DNA of 64,000 bases from Pyrococcus sp. NA2 (GTDB lineage: Archaea > Methanobacteriota_B > Thermococci > Thermococcales > Thermococcaceae): assembly GCF_000211475.1 (NCBI RefSeq), contig NC_015474.1, positions 620,001 to 684,000 of the forward strand, written 5' to 3'. The notes below the pieces were generated by a model. It did not search any database, was not told the DNA's origin, and worked only from the letters and a program-made list of their open reading frames with translations. Positions 41,248 through 51,427 of the stretch are shown one piece after another; positions within the stretch are counted from its first letter, which is position 1, and every line of letters starts with the position of its first letter. A program made the position numbers and the translations under genes.

Positions 41248-42825
41248 ATGAAAGTGGTTCACTGGGCTGATTACGTCGCTGAAAAAATTATTCGGGAAAG
41301 AGGGGAGAAAGATAGGTATGTTGTTGAGAGTGGAATAACACCGAGCGGTTACGTTCATGTTGGTAACTTCAGGGAACTATTCACGGCTTACATAGTTGGA
41401 CATGCCCTCCGGGATAAGGGATATGATGTTAGGCACATCCACATGTGGGATGACTACGACAGGTTTAGGAAGGTTCCAAAGAACGTTCCCCAGGAGTGGA
41501 AGGAATACCTTGGAATGCCCGTTAGTGAGGTTCCAGATCCCTGGGGTTGTCACGAGAGTTATGCGGATCATTTCATGGAGAAATTTGAAGAAGAAGTTGA
41601 AAAGCTTGATATAGAAGTTGACTTCCTTTACGCGAGCGAGCTTTACAAAAGTGGAGAGTATTCTGATGAAATCAGAAGAGCCTTTGAGAACAGGGAGAAA
41701 ATAATGGAAATACTCAATAAGTATAGGGAGATAGCGAAGCAACCTCCTCTCCCCGAAAACTGGTGGCCTGCAATGGTTTACTGTCCTGAACATAGGAAGG
41801 AATCTGAAATTATTGAGTGGGATGGGAAGTGGAAGGTGAGGTATAAGTGTCCAGAAGGGCATGAAGGATGGGTTGACATTAGAAGTGGAAACGTCAAACT
41901 GAGGTGGCGTGTCGATTGGCCCATGCGGTGGGCTCATTTTGGCGTTGACTTTGAACCTGCAGGTAAAGATCATCTTGCCGCTGGTTCAAGCTACGATACC
42001 GGAAAGGATATAATTAGGGAAGTTTACGGAAAGGAGCCACCATTGACCTTGATGTACGAATTCGTTGGAATTAAGGGACAGAAAGGAAAGATGAGTGGTA
42101 GCAAGGGAAACGTTATCTTGCTAAGTGATCTGTATGAAGTCCTTGAGCCTGGGTTAGTCAGGTTCATCTATGCAAGACACAGGCCAAATAAGGAGATCAA
42201 GATAGACCTTGGCCTAAGTCTTCTCAACCTTTACGATGAGTTTGACAGAGTTGAGAGAATATATTTTGGAGTTGAAAAGGGTAAAGGAGATGAGGAGGAG
42301 CTGAGGAGGACTTATGAACTCTCTGTGCCAAGAAGGCCCGAAAGACTAGTAGCTCAGGCTCCCTTTAGATTCTTAGCCGTTTTAGTTCAGCTACCCCACT
42401 TAACTGAAGAGGATATAATATCGGTGTTGGTTAAGCAAGGGCACATTCCGGAGAGGCTTGGCGATGAGGACCTAGATAGGATAAGGCTAAGGATAAAGCT
42501 TGCCAAGAATTGGGTTGAGAAGTACGCACCCGATGAAGTGAAGTTCACAATTTTGGATTCCCCACCTAAGATTGATGTAAAGGATGACATTAGGGAGGCA
42601 ATGCTTGAGGTTGCTGAGTGGTTGGAAAAGAGGGAGGAGGTCAGTGTCGATGAGTTAAACAACGTCCTCTTTGATGTTGCAAAGAAGAGGGGAATATCAA
42701 GTAGGGAGTGGTTCTCAACATTGTACAAGCTCTTCATAGGGAAGGAGAGGGGACCAAGGTTGGCAAGCTTCCTGGCTTCCCTGGATAGGGAATTCGTGAT
42801 AAGGAGACTTAGGCTAGAGGGATGA
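41248..42825 (+). CDS. lysS: Lysyl-tRNA synthetase, class I
   Basis: Class I LysRS, the archaeal type. The 525-residue protein has the HIGH-like PSGYVHVGN near residue 35, the CxxH/CxxxH zinc-binding region ([11 protein letters not shown], then CPEGHEGW), the KMSKS-like KMSGSKGN, and the C-terminal helix-bundle anticodon domain. ATG 41248 ([13 protein letters not shown]) matches relatives; the frame is open upstream to 41086, but that part overlaps the kinase-like gene and is not coding. Its stop overlaps the next ATPase gene by 4 bp. Confidence 0.96.
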   Translation: MKVVHWADYVAEKIIRERGEKDRYVVESGITPSGYVHVGNFRELFTAYIVGHALRDKGYDVRHIHMWDDYDRFRKVPKNVPQEWKEYLGMPVSEVPDPWGCHESYADHFMEKFEEEVEKLDIEVDFLYASELYKSGEYSDEIRRAFENREKIMEILNKYREIAKQPPLPENWWPAMVYCPEHRKESEIIEWDGKWKVRYKCPEGHEGWVDIRSGNVKLRWRVDWPMRWAHFGVDFEPAGKDHLAAGSSYDTGKDIIREVYGKEPPLTLMYEFVGIKGQKGKMSGSKGNVILLSDLYEVLEPGLVRFIYARHRPNKEIKIDLGLSLLNLYDEFDRVERIYFGVEKGKGDEEELRRTYELSVPRRPERLVAQAPFRFLAVLVQLPHLTEEDIISVLVKQGHIPERLGDEDLDRIRLRIKLAKNWVEKYAPDEVKFTILDSPPKIDVKDDIREAMLEVAEWLEKREEVSVDELNNVLFDVAKKRGISSREWFSTLYKLFIGKERGPRLASFLASLDREFVIRRLRLEG

Positions 42826-43724
42826 ATATGTTGAGCATCGCTGGTGTTCAAGTGGAGTTCAGAGGAGAGCTTGACGATGGATTTGAGGAGGCATTCTTTT
42901 CAACTTTTTCAAGACGGTATCTCCCTGATGTCTCCAGAGATAAGGGAGAGCCTCATGTTATCATTGAGAGGTTTAGAGGAGAAAAGTTTAGGGTTTTTGG
43001 AATGCTCTATGATGATGTTGACATTTATAAAATAGAATCCCCCGTTCCAGTTCCATATAAGAGTGAATCTCCAGTGTTCTTTCTTCTTCAGGTCACAGCC
43101 AGGGCCGGAATAAAGATCGGTAGAGTGTTCATAACGGATTCAGCTTCAATCTTGCTCAAGGATAGTGCCATTTTATTCCTAGGTTATCCCCACAGTGGGA
43201 AGAGCACGATCCTAACCTTGGCAATGGCCAGGGAGATTCCAATTTTAAGTACCGAGAATACCGTCGTTGAAGTGAGGAATGGAGGCCTCTACATAGTTGG
43301 GGGGACTGATGTTCTTGTCTACGATCCGAGAGTTGAGGAGATTTACGGGATTAGGGCTCCTTACGACGATACTACTAGGAGTGGGTACAGAATTAAAAGC
43401 GTGGCATCCGAGCTAAGAAGTAGAGTATTGAAAAGGGGAGTTAGAATAGAGAGTATTATCATACTACATTCAGCATTCAACTGCAAAGGAGCAAGCTTCT
43501 CACAAATTAAAGGTAGAAAGGTTAGAAAGACGCTATGGTACTTTGCAACTTCCCTCCTGAAGGGGGTTGATTACTATGAACCAATGCCCTTGGAAGTCCC
43601 AATTACTGGTTCCATGGTCTCCAATTTACTCGGCTTTTTGGATGTTGCATCAGAGGTTAAGATTTTGGAGGCCTTTGGGAGCCATGATGAGATTCTATCT
43701 AGGATTATAAACGATGAAGTATGA
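42822..43724 (+). CDS. P-loop protein, HPr-kinase-like
   Basis: A 300-residue protein. The central part resembles the ATP-binding fold of HPr kinase/phosphorylase: an [20 protein letters not shown] segment with Walker [10 protein letters not shown] near residue 125, followed by [20 protein letters not shown] (metal-binding-type segment) and later the [11 protein letters not shown] strand. There is no PTS sugar system in this organism, so the target is not HPr; other small-molecule kinases share this fold. The gene overlaps lysS by 4 bp, and its end overlaps the convergent methyltransferase by 30 bp. Confidence 0.72.
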   Translation: MNMLSIAGVQVEFRGELDDGFEEAFFSTFSRRYLPDVSRDKGEPHVIIERFRGEKFRVFGMLYDDVDIYKIESPVPVPYKSESPVFFLLQVTARAGIKIGRVFITDSASILLKDSAILFLGYPHSGKSTILTLAMAREIPILSTENTVVEVRNGGLYIVGGTDVLVYDPRVEEIYGIRAPYDDTTRSGYRIKSVASELRSRVLKRGVRIESIIILHSAFNCKGASFSQIKGRKVRKTLWYFATSLLKGVDYYEPMPLEVPITGSMVSNLLGFLDVASEVKILEAFGSHDEILSRIINDEV

Positions 43725-44381
43725 GTAGTCTCCAACCTTCTCCTCGGCCTCTTTTTTGAAGTAAAGCCTTGCGAGCAATTCAACTCCAGTTTTGCCCCAT
43801 ACATTGAATTTAACCCTGAAGGTGTCCTCGTCACTCTTGAATTCTATCGTCACAGTTTTTTCTTCTCTGTCTGTTAAGACCTTGCTTATCCAGTACTTCT
43901 GACCAACGACGATGCTCTCCCTTAATCTTGGCAATAACTCCCTGAGATCCGTGAAGTATATTATAAATTTGCCTTCCGACTTTAGAACTCTTCTAACCTC
44001 CTTAAAAACTTGGTTTAACTCGAGAGGGGTGAAGTGGATGAGGCTATCTATGAATATCACGTAATCAAAGGAGTCTGCTTCGAATGGTATTTTTTTCGCG
44101 TCTCCAACAAGAAACTCAACTTTAGATTCCCTAGCCTCAGCATATCTCTTGGCACTCTCTATCATCTCCTCGCTGATATCAATGCCCACAACCTCAAATC
44201 CATGGTCCTCCAACAAGAATGAGAATCCCCCAACACCACAGGCTAAATCCAAGACTTTCCCTCGTCTAGGCATGTATTTAATAAGCAGGGGCTCTAAGGC
44301 TTCAATCCTACTTTGATACTCCTGGGATTCTATTTTAGTGTAAGTTGGGAATGCGTTATAGTACTCTCTGAATCCCATCAT
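43695..44381 (-). CDS. SAM-dependent methyltransferase (class I)
   Basis: A 228-residue methyltransferase. Motif I is VLDLACGVGGFSFLL, the acidic loop is EVVGIDIS, motif II/III is EFLVGDAKKIPFEADSFDYVIFIDSLIHF, and the catalytic pocket region follows with VRRVLKSEGKFI. It is nearly the same as the P. horikoshii protein of solved structure, whose substrate is unknown. It is divergent from the beta-RFAP synthase-like gene, 58 bp apart. Confidence 0.88.
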   Translation of the reverse strand: MMGFREYYNAFPTYTKIESQEYQSRIEALEPLLIKYMPRRGKVLDLACGVGGFSFLLEDHGFEVVGIDISEEMIESAKRYAEARESKVEFLVGDAKKIPFEADSFDYVIFIDSLIHFTPLELNQVFKEVRRVLKSEGKFIIYFTDLRELLPRLRESIVVGQKYWISKVLTDREEKTVTIEFKSDEDTFRVKFNVWGKTGVELLARLYFKKEAEEKVGDYSYFIVYNPR

Positions 44382-44439
44382 ATATTTTTGTTCTCTTAAA
44401 CTTTTAAAGTGTTTGTAATACCTCCTATGGGTGAATCTG

Positions 44440-45387
44440 ATGAGGATAAGGGCTCCGGCTCATCTTCATGCGGGAAATCCAGATCTGAGTGGTGACATGG
44501 GAAGACTCTTTGGAACTCTCGGTTTTGCAATAGAATTCCCTTACCTAGAAGTTGAGATAAGGGAATCCGAGAGGGACAAATCGAACGACGAGGATGCTTT
44601 ATTATTTTTAAAAAGACTGAGGGAATCCTTTGAGTTTCCTCCGGTTGAGGTAGAAGTCAAGCATTACATACCGAAATGGGTTGGTGTGGGCTTCCATACC
44701 ACATTGGCCCTTAGCATAGGGATCGGAATTAGTAAACTATATAATTTAAATCTGAAACTCGATGAGATAGCGTTGGCCGTTAGAAGAGGTTTAATAACGG
44801 CCTTGGGTTTTTATGCTGTTAAGGTTGGAGGATTTATAGTCGAAGGAGGTTTTCCCATTGAAAAGAGGGAAAAAGTTGTTCCTCCCCTGATCTTCAGGGG
44901 AGATGTACCAGAAAACTGGTTCTTTGTTGTGGCAATCCCCGAAACTCCTAGGAGAAAGTTACTTGACGTGAGAAAAGTTGAGGATGAGATTCTCGAGAAT
45001 TTAAAGAGAATGCCTCCCGAACTAGCTGATAGGTTATCAAGGATAGTGCTAATGAAGATATTACCATCTTTCATTGAAAGGGACATAAGAACCTTTGGCG
45101 AGGGCCTCTATCAGTTCAACAACCTCCTAGGAAGATTTTGGAGTGATTATCAGGAGAGTGTATACTGCTGTGACTTAGTTGAGGAAGGCATTAAGATAAT
45201 GCTTGAGGATGCCTACTGTGCATGTCAGACGAGCTGGGGCCCAACTTTCTATGGTATAGTAGATGACATTTCCATTGCGGAGAGAATAAGGGATAAGGTA
45301 AAAAGGTTCCTGGAAGAAAATGGAGATGGTGGGGAAGTTTTCATAACGAAGGCCAACAATAGGGGGGCGGTGGTTCTGGATGGTTAA
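44440..45387 (+). CDS. Beta-RFAP synthase-like protein (GHMP kinase fold)
   Basis: A 315-residue protein of the beta-ribofuranosylaminobenzene 5'-phosphate synthase family, which joins PRPP and p-aminobenzoate in the first step of methanopterin-type C1 carrier synthesis. It starts MRIRAPAHLHAGN, and has the GHMP-like GVGFHTTLALSIGIGISK and GGFIVEGG. Pyrococcus makes modified pterins, so the reaction makes sense here. ATG 44440 is preferred for its GGTGA SD over GTG 44431. It overlaps the DUF1464 gene by 8 bp. Confidence 0.85.
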   Translation: MRIRAPAHLHAGNPDLSGDMGRLFGTLGFAIEFPYLEVEIRESERDKSNDEDALLFLKRLRESFEFPPVEVEVKHYIPKWVGVGFHTTLALSIGIGISKLYNLNLKLDEIALAVRRGLITALGFYAVKVGGFIVEGGFPIEKREKVVPPLIFRGDVPENWFFVVAIPETPRRKLLDVRKVEDEILENLKRMPPELADRLSRIVLMKILPSFIERDIRTFGEGLYQFNNLLGRFWSDYQESVYCCDLVEEGIKIMLEDAYCACQTSWGPTFYGIVDDISIAERIRDKVKRFLEENGDGGEVFITKANNRGAVVLDG

Positions 45388-46531
45388 GGCGATAGGGATT
45401 GACTCTGGAACTAAGAGCATGGACATATTTGGTTTTGATGATGAGAATGGTGAGGTTATAGTTGATACCGCAGTTGACAGGAATGAAGTGACAAAGAATC
45501 CAAGGATAATAATTGACATCCTTAGGAAGGTTCAAGAGGAGCATGGAAAGATAGATGTAATAGTTGGGCCTTCTGGATATGGAATCCCTCTAAAACCTGC
45601 AAGGGAAGCTACAGATGAAGAGATAGCACTTGCAACCTTCATAACAAGGGCCGACGTTGAGAGAAGACTCAAGATAGTTGGACTAAGGGAATTAATGGTT
45701 CTCATGAGGGAAGCCAAAGATCTGAACATCTATTTCACCCCAGGAGTTATACATCTGCCAACTGTACCAGAGTGGAGGAAGGCGAACAGAGTAGACCTTG
45801 GAACATCAGACAAGATATTTACCGTGGCACTCTCCCTAGTTAGACACTCCGAGATCGAAGGTGTTCCTTATGAGAAGGTGAATTTAATAGCCGTTGAGAT
45901 AGGATTCGCGTACACCTCCGCGATGGCAGTTAGGAATGGTGAGATAGTAGATGGCATGGCTGGAACTGCTGGATTCACTGGCTACCTTGGTATGGGCTTC
46001 ATGGATTCAGAGTTGGCCTATGCATTGGCTAACGTTCTCGATGACTTTAGTAAGCTCAAGCTCTTTGAAGGTGGAGCTGCTTATATTGCGGGAATAGATC
46101 CCTTCAAGATATCACCTGAGGAGTTTGTGAAGATTGCAAAGGAAGATGAAAAGGTTGCTAAAGGATATAATGCAATGATAGAAGGAATAGTAAAGGATGT
46201 CTTTGCTTTGCTACCCTCGGTAAAGCCAGATGCAATTTACCTTAGTGGAAGGTTCTCTAGGATACCTGAATTCTTTAAGGATACAAAGGATGCAATTGAG
46301 GATTCACTTTCTCGCTTTGGAGTCGATATTGAGGTTAGAAAGCTTGAGAGTAGAGCAAAAGCTAAGGAAGCTGCTGAAGGTGGTGCAATAATAGCCAATG
46401 GGATAGCTGGAGGAGTATATAAGGAGGTTGTTGAGGTTCTAAAGCTCAGAGAGAGTTCTGGAAAGATATTTGACTGGGTTCAGTTGAAGGAGAGGGAGAA
46501 GCTTAAGGCTTTTGAAAGGCTCGAACTATAG
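45380..46531 (+). CDS. DUF1464 family protein (ASKHA kinase-like fold)
   Basis: A 383-residue protein. The N terminus KAIGIDSGTKSMDIFGFD is the phosphate-1 motif of the actin/sugar-kinase/Hsp70 fold, and later glycine-rich strands (GEIVDGMAGTAGFTGYLG; DAIYLSGRFSR) fit phosphate-2 and adenosine motifs. The family is related to butyrate/acetate kinases, but the substrate is unknown. It overlaps the gene before it by 8 bp; the next gene, iorB, starts 19 bp after its stop. Confidence 0.82.
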   Translation: MVKAIGIDSGTKSMDIFGFDDENGEVIVDTAVDRNEVTKNPRIIIDILRKVQEEHGKIDVIVGPSGYGIPLKPAREATDEEIALATFITRADVERRLKIVGLRELMVLMREAKDLNIYFTPGVIHLPTVPEWRKANRVDLGTSDKIFTVALSLVRHSEIEGVPYEKVNLIAVEIGFAYTSAMAVRNGEIVDGMAGTAGFTGYLGMGFMDSELAYALANVLDDFSKLKLFEGGAAYIAGIDPFKISPEEFVKIAKEDEKVAKGYNAMIEGIVKDVFALLPSVKPDAIYLSGRFSRIPEFFKDTKDAIEDSLSRFGVDIEVRKLESRAKAKEAAEGGAIIANGIAGGVYKEVVEVLKLRESSGKIFDWVQLKEREKLKAFERLEL

Positions 46532-46550
46532 AATCTTGGGGGTGTATGAA

Positions 46551-47138
46551 GTGGAGTTCAACTTAATAATAGCCGGAGTAGGGGGTCAAGGTGGTCTAAC
46601 ACTGTCGAGGATAATTGGAAACGCCGCCATGGTTGAAGGGTACAGGGTCAGGATAGGAGAAACCCTCGGAATGAGTCAGCGTTATGGAAGCGTTCTAAGC
46701 TATCTCCGCTTCGGTGATAACGTTTATTCTCCCCTAATCGAGGAAGGGAAGGCGAACCTGATGTTGGCACTGGAACCAGTTGAAGCATTGAGAAATGCGA
46801 GGTTCCTTGGCAAGGATAGCTATGCCCTGATAAATGCATATCCAATCCATACTGCAACTACCTTGGTTGGAAAGGAGAGATATCCTGATTTAGAGGAAAT
46901 AAAGGAAGCGATAGGGAGGATATGTAGGGTTGAAATGCATGACTTTCAGAGGGAGGCAGATAAGATAAATCCAAGAACCTTAGGAGTCCTAATGACCGGC
47001 TATGCATACGGTAAGGGTTTGCTTCCACTGAAGAAGGAAAGCATAATTGAAGGCATAAAGTTAACCTTAAGGGAGAAACTATGGGACATCAATTTTAAGG
47101 CCCTTGAAAGGGGAATCGAACTTGCTAAGTCCCTTTAA
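46551..47138 (+). CDS. iorB: Indolepyruvate:ferredoxin oxidoreductase beta subunit-like (orphan)
   Basis: A 195-residue member of the IorB/2-oxoacid ferredoxin oxidoreductase gamma family. LIIAGVGGQGGLTLSRIIGNAA is the standard nucleotide-binding start, followed by ETLGMSQRYGSVLSYLRFGD. In Thermococcales IorAB oxidises indolepyruvate and other arylpyruvates. The large IorA subunit, with thiamine site and clusters, is not next to it; this copy is alone at the end of the beta-RFAP/DUF1464 run. GTG 46551 has a GGGGGTG SD six bases before it. It may work with an IorA encoded elsewhere. Confidence 0.85.
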   Translation: MEFNLIIAGVGGQGGLTLSRIIGNAAMVEGYRVRIGETLGMSQRYGSVLSYLRFGDNVYSPLIEEGKANLMLALEPVEALRNARFLGKDSYALINAYPIHTATTLVGKERYPDLEEIKEAIGRICRVEMHDFQREADKINPRTLGVLMTGYAYGKGLLPLKKESIIEGIKLTLREKLWDINFKALERGIELAKSL

Positions 47139-48289
47139 TTATGTTTTATGAAGAATGCATAGAACATCGTCGTTGCTACTATATACAGGATCGCAGTTGC
47201 ATAGAAGGGATACGCCAAGGAGAACGCGAAGAGCATTCCCCCTATATAATTTCCTAATCCCCTCATGAAAGTTGAGAAGGCCCTTCTTATACCTGCGGCC
47301 GTTGCTTTTTCTTCAGTTGAGAAAAAGCCCATCATGAATGAATCGTTAACGGGCCAGACTATATTCATTAAAATTGACCTTATGACGTAAATTATTGAGG
47401 CCAAAAGAAACGTCGGTATTGATGGGAAGATCATAAATAGAAGGGCGGCAGCTCCCTGGAAGTATGTTATCACCCTTACAGGTCCAAGTTTTCTCACGAG
47501 CTCTGGAAGGATGAAAGATCCGAGTCCCATCACTAGTTGCTGGCCAAAGAATATCCAGCTTATTTCTTTTATATCCCTCCCGAATCTGAGATTAAAGTAT
47601 ATGCTCATGTATGGGATCGTTATTCCGGCCCCAAGTCCTATTAGGGCGCTTGGAAGTGAGAATTTCAATATCCTAATGACAAGTTCCTTTCTCCACTTAA
47701 TTCTCTGCTCTTTTACAGGCACATCCCTTATGATTAGCAGGGCTGGAAAGACTATGAGGAATTGAAGGAGGGCAAGCCCTATGACGAATCTATATGCAAT
47801 CTCCTTAGGGTATCCCAATTTAATCAAGTACCCGGGGAGATAACCTGCAACCAAAACCCCGAGGGCGTTCATTAGGGTTCCTAGGCCAAAGGAGTAAGAA
47901 AATATCCTATGTCTTTCTTCCTCACTCTTGACCTTCTCGCTTAGGAGGGCGGAATAATTTGGATCTCTGAGTCCCATATTTATTCCAACGAGGAAGAAAC
48001 CCAAGATCAGAATCACGAAGTTATATGCAAGAACCTGGAATATTCTCCCAACTAGGCCAAGGGTTGCAGCTAGAATTAATGTCTTCTTATAACCAAGTTT
48101 TAATGAAAGCTGACCAGCTAGGAGGAATGAGATCCCGCCTATTAAAGTTTGAATTGAAAATAAGATTCCCATTTTATCCATTCCATAACCAAGAACTTTC
48201 AAATAGAATGGCATTATGAACCAGGAAAACTGGAGGAACAACTGACCGACGGCCGTTGCAATTACCAATACCTTTGCGTCTCTTTCCAT
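47135..48289 (-). CDS. MFS transporter
   Basis: A 384-residue major facilitator with about twelve hydrophobic helices. It opens with KVLVIATAVGQLFLQFSWFIMPFYLKVLG, and carries the loop 2/3 motif (LSLKLGYKKTLIL) between helices 2 and 3. The substrate is unknown; closest in style to drug-efflux or sugar MFS proteins of Thermococcales. Its end overlaps iorB by 4 bp (convergent), and it is divergent from the PhoU-like gene. Confidence 0.85.
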   Translation of the reverse strand: MERDAKVLVIATAVGQLFLQFSWFIMPFYLKVLGYGMDKMGILFSIQTLIGGISFLLAGQLSLKLGYKKTLILAATLGLVGRIFQVLAYNFVILILGFFLVGINMGLRDPNYSALLSEKVKSEEERHRIFSYSFGLGTLMNALGVLVAGYLPGYLIKLGYPKEIAYRFVIGLALLQFLIVFPALLIIRDVPVKEQRIKWRKELVIRILKFSLPSALIGLGAGITIPYMSIYFNLRFGRDIKEISWIFFGQQLVMGLGSFILPELVRKLGPVRVITYFQGAAALLFMIFPSIPTFLLASIIYVIRSILMNIVWPVNDSFMMGFFSTEEKATAAGIRRAFSTFMRGLGNYIGGMLFAFSLAYPFYATAILYIVATTMFYAFFIKHN

Positions 48290-48382
48290 GTGCGTTTATG
48301 AGTGTCATAGCGCTTATAAGTTTATCTAACTGGGCAGAAACTATTTATTTTAAGGGCTCAACTATATATTTGGTGAATATCT

Positions 48383-49294
48383 ATGGAGTATAGGAAGATT
48401 CAATTTACAGGGAGAAGTTCGTATATAGTTTCTCTTCCGAAGTTGTGGGTCAAGGAGCATGGACTTAAGCAGGGAGATATAGTTTCCATGGTGATAAATC
48501 CTGACGGTAGCATCACGATATTTCCAGGAAAACATAAGGAAATACCCATGAAGAAAGTTCTAGAGATCCAGAAGAAGTATTCTCCAGATATGGCAATAAG
48601 GTTGGTGATATCAGCTTACATACAAGGATATGACATTATAGAGATCAAGCTGGAGGAGGAGATGCCTCTTTACAAGATAGCAATCAGGAAGATTCTACAA
48701 AGCCTCCCAGGAGTTGAAATAATATTGGATGAGCAATACAGGATAATCGCTAAGAGTCTGCTGGATGAAGAGGAAGTAAACCTGTCGGAGTTGCTGAAGA
48801 GGATGAAGGCGATAATATTGTCAATGTTTGGCGATCTTGAGCTTATAGTCAAGGGTTCCAATGGAGAAGTTTTCAAGGATATAAATGACCTTGAGAACGA
48901 GCTCGATAGGTTTTATTTCTTAATCATGAGAACCGTGAACAGACTACTCTCAAAGAGTGGAGTTACAGAGGAAAGTGGTCTCGTTAGAAGGCCTTTCGAT
49001 TTAATTGGCATACTCCTTATAGCAAGGAACATGGAAAGGATAGGAGATCACATAATAAGAATTGCGGAGAATGTTGATGATGTAAACGTTTCATATCTAA
49101 AGGAAAAGTTCTCGGAGATGTTGGCTCAAGTCGAAAGTAAGGATCTCGATAAGGTAGACGAACTTATGGAGGAGCTGAACGAGAGGGTAAGAGGAATTGA
49201 TTACAGGAAATCAATTGCAATGGATAGCTATAGGAGAATTCTAGAGTACTTGGAGAACATAGGAGAAGTGATAATAAACATGGCCGTTGGATAA
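48383..49294 (+). CDS. AbrB-PhoU fusion protein, phosphate-uptake-regulator type
   Basis: A 303-residue protein. The first about 45 residues are an AbrB/SpoVT-type DNA-binding swapped hairpin (YRKIQFTGRSSYIVSLPKLWVKEHGLKQGDIV). The rest is two PhoU-like three-helix bundles, with the conserved ARNMERIGDHIIRIAEN in the second. Such archaeal PhoU proteins probably act both as DNA binders and as phosphate sensors. TATA-like elements lie at 48310-48322. No phosphate transporter gene is close by. Confidence 0.87.
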   Translation: MEYRKIQFTGRSSYIVSLPKLWVKEHGLKQGDIVSMVINPDGSITIFPGKHKEIPMKKVLEIQKKYSPDMAIRLVISAYIQGYDIIEIKLEEEMPLYKIAIRKILQSLPGVEIILDEQYRIIAKSLLDEEEVNLSELLKRMKAIILSMFGDLELIVKGSNGEVFKDINDLENELDRFYFLIMRTVNRLLSKSGVTEESGLVRRPFDLIGILLIARNMERIGDHIIRIAENVDDVNVSYLKEKFSEMLAQVESKDLDKVDELMEELNERVRGIDYRKSIAMDSYRRILEYLENIGEVIINMAVG

Positions 49295-49346
49295 CGTTTC
49301 CATAATTCTTTTAACCTTTCGATAGTCTTTAACCTTGGGATGTGAC

Positions 49347-50264
49347 ATGGTTGCCATTATAGTCCATGGCGGTGCGGGAACCATAAGAGATGAAGCAAGG
49401 ATACCAAAGGTTCTTGAAGGCGTTAGAGAGGCCGTCATGGCTGGATGGAGAGAGCTGAAAAGGGGATCCGCGTTGGATGCTGTTGAGGAGGCCATAAAGG
49501 TTCTCGAGGATAACCCAATCTTCAATGCTGGAACGGGTAGTGTTCTTACAATAGATGGAAGAATTGAGATGGATGCCGCGATAATGCGGGGAAAAACGCT
49601 CGAGGCTGGAGCTGTTGCTGGAATATGGGGAGTCAAGAATCCAATAAGCGTTGCAAGAAAAGTCATGGAGGAGACGGATCACGTTTTGTTGGTTGGTGAA
49701 GGGGCTGTTAAGTTTGCTAGATTGATGGGATTTCCAGAGTATGATCCGACAACAGAGGAAAGAAGAAAGCAATGGAAGGAATTAAAGGAGAATCTTAGGA
49801 GGGGAGAAGTTAAGCATTGGAAAAAGCTTCAAAAATTGATAGAAAAGTATCCAGAGGTTCTTAGGAGTACAGTTGGTGCAGTTGCCTTTGATGGAGAAGA
49901 AGTTGTTGCTGGAACATCGACTGGCGGAGTATTCCTAAAGATGTTTGGGAGGGTTGGTGACACCCCAATAATAGGGGCTGGGACTTATGCAAATGAAGTT
50001 GCAGGTGCATCTTGCACGGGGCTTGGAGAGGTTGCAATAAGGTTAAGCTTGGCAAAGACTGCAACTGATTTTGTTCGCCTCGGCATGGATGCTCAAGCAG
50101 CAAGTAACGCTGCAATAAGTCTTGCAACAAGATACTTTGGTAATGACACGATGGGGATAATAATGGTTGATATAAGGGGGAATGTGGGCTTTGCTAAAAA
50201 TACCAAACATATGAGCTACGCATATCTAAAGGAAGGTATGGATAAGCCGGAGGTTGGGATTTAA
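49347..50264 (+). CDS. Plant-type L-asparaginase / isoaspartyl peptidase (Ntn hydrolase)
   Basis: A 305-residue member of the asparaginase 2 family. The protein is made as a precursor that cuts itself before the threonine in STVGAVAFD, which becomes the nucleophile. Other motifs are IIVHGGAGTI at the N terminus, NPIFNAGTGSVLT, and ATRYFGNDTMGIIMVD. It may remove isoaspartyl damage, which is fast at high temperature, or use asparagine. ATG 49347 fits relatives; an in-frame codon at 49335 is less likely. Its TAA shares bases with the ATG of the next gene. Confidence 0.9.
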   Translation: MVAIIVHGGAGTIRDEARIPKVLEGVREAVMAGWRELKRGSALDAVEEAIKVLEDNPIFNAGTGSVLTIDGRIEMDAAIMRGKTLEAGAVAGIWGVKNPISVARKVMEETDHVLLVGEGAVKFARLMGFPEYDPTTEERRKQWKELKENLRRGEVKHWKKLQKLIEKYPEVLRSTVGAVAFDGEEVVAGTSTGGVFLKMFGRVGDTPIIGAGTYANEVAGASCTGLGEVAIRLSLAKTATDFVRLGMDAQAASNAAISLATRYFGNDTMGIIMVDIRGNVGFAKNTKHMSYAYLKEGMDKPEVGI

Positions 50265-51427
50265 TGCTTAAAAGCTTATGGTTCCTAAACTTTTCAACGT
50301 TCTTCTTCTTCCTAGGGATAAGCATCCTAAATCCCCTTATATCTCCATACGCTATAACCTTAGGGGCCGAACCGTTTCTTGTAGGTCTAATTGCAGGTGT
50401 TACAAGTGCTGTTTCTTTAGTTTCAAAGCTTTTTGGAGGATACATTGGAGACAAGGGGTATAGATTTCATGCAATGTTCATAGGGAACATACTTGGGGCT
50501 CTAGCTGGAATCTTCTACGTTTTCTCATCACTTCTAGGTAATATATGGATATTTGCAATTGGAAGGGCAATCCATGGTTTTGCCATGGGAATATTCTTTC
50601 CTTCTTCCCTCTCCTCAGCCGTAGATCTTGCTCCAAAGGGTAGAGTTGGAGAGGCCCTAGGTTGGAGAGGCATGATGTTTTCCCTGGGGAACATAATTGG
50701 GCCGGCAATAGGTGGTTTCATCTCCGATAAACTTGGCTTCATCTCCGCATTTCTCTCTTCGATTGTATTCTCGATTATCGGATCGATGTTTGTCTTAATA
50801 ATCTGGAGGGAGATTGGAGAGATTAAGGTTAGTGGGCACAGAAAACATGGTAGGTATTTAGATCTCGTGAGACCCTTCTTCATTGCAGCATGTCTAAGCC
50901 TATTCTTCATATCAATGGCCTATTCTGGAGTTGTCACATTTTTACCGGCTCTTTATAAAGTCTCGGGGTTGGGTCAAAGCGTCTTCGGTCTGTACATGAT
51001 GATCATGGGGGTAGCAAGCTTCTTCACAAGGGTAATTGGTGGGAGGAGTGCCGATAAGTTGGGTCCAATACCTGTGATTAGGGTTGGAGTGGGAGTGATA
51101 TTTTCAGGGTATCTTGCCCTTCTCTTCTATAAATTCCCACCCCAATCTTATTTAGTTGCAGTTCTATCTGGAGCTGGATTTGGTTTGGCATTGCCGGCAT
51201 TGCAATACATGGCTCTAGCTAAGCTTCCAGGGAATATTAGGACGATGGGGTCAAGTATTTATACCATGTTCTTTGATTTGGGAATGTTGAGTGGTCAGGT
51301 AATCCTTGGTTATGTTGCCCAGCTTTCAGGTTACGAGGGGGTATTCCCGATAGTGGCTGTGCTACCAATACTCTCGATATTCCTGGTTCACATTCCCTTA
51401 ATCTGGAGGGAGAAAAATGAAAGTTAG
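50264..51427 (+). CDS. MFS transporter
   Basis: A 387-residue major facilitator with about twelve helices. It starts SLWFLNFSTFFFFLGISILNP, with the loop 2/3 motif (FGGYIGDKGYRFHAM) and RAIHGFAMGIFFPSSLSSAVDLAPKGR. The start overlaps the asparaginase stop by one base and the end overlaps the radical SAM gene by 11 bp, so all three are one operon. The substrate is unknown. Confidence 0.85.
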   Translation: MLKSLWFLNFSTFFFFLGISILNPLISPYAITLGAEPFLVGLIAGVTSAVSLVSKLFGGYIGDKGYRFHAMFIGNILGALAGIFYVFSSLLGNIWIFAIGRAIHGFAMGIFFPSSLSSAVDLAPKGRVGEALGWRGMMFSLGNIIGPAIGGFISDKLGFISAFLSSIVFSIIGSMFVLIIWREIGEIKVSGHRKHGRYLDLVRPFFIAACLSLFFISMAYSGVVTFLPALYKVSGLGQSVFGLYMMIMGVASFFTRVIGGRSADKLGPIPVIRVGVGVIFSGYLALLFYKFPPQSYLVAVLSGAGFGLALPALQYMALAKLPGNIRTMGSSIYTMFFDLGMLSGQVILGYVAQLSGYEGVFPIVAVLPILSIFLVHIPLIWREKNES

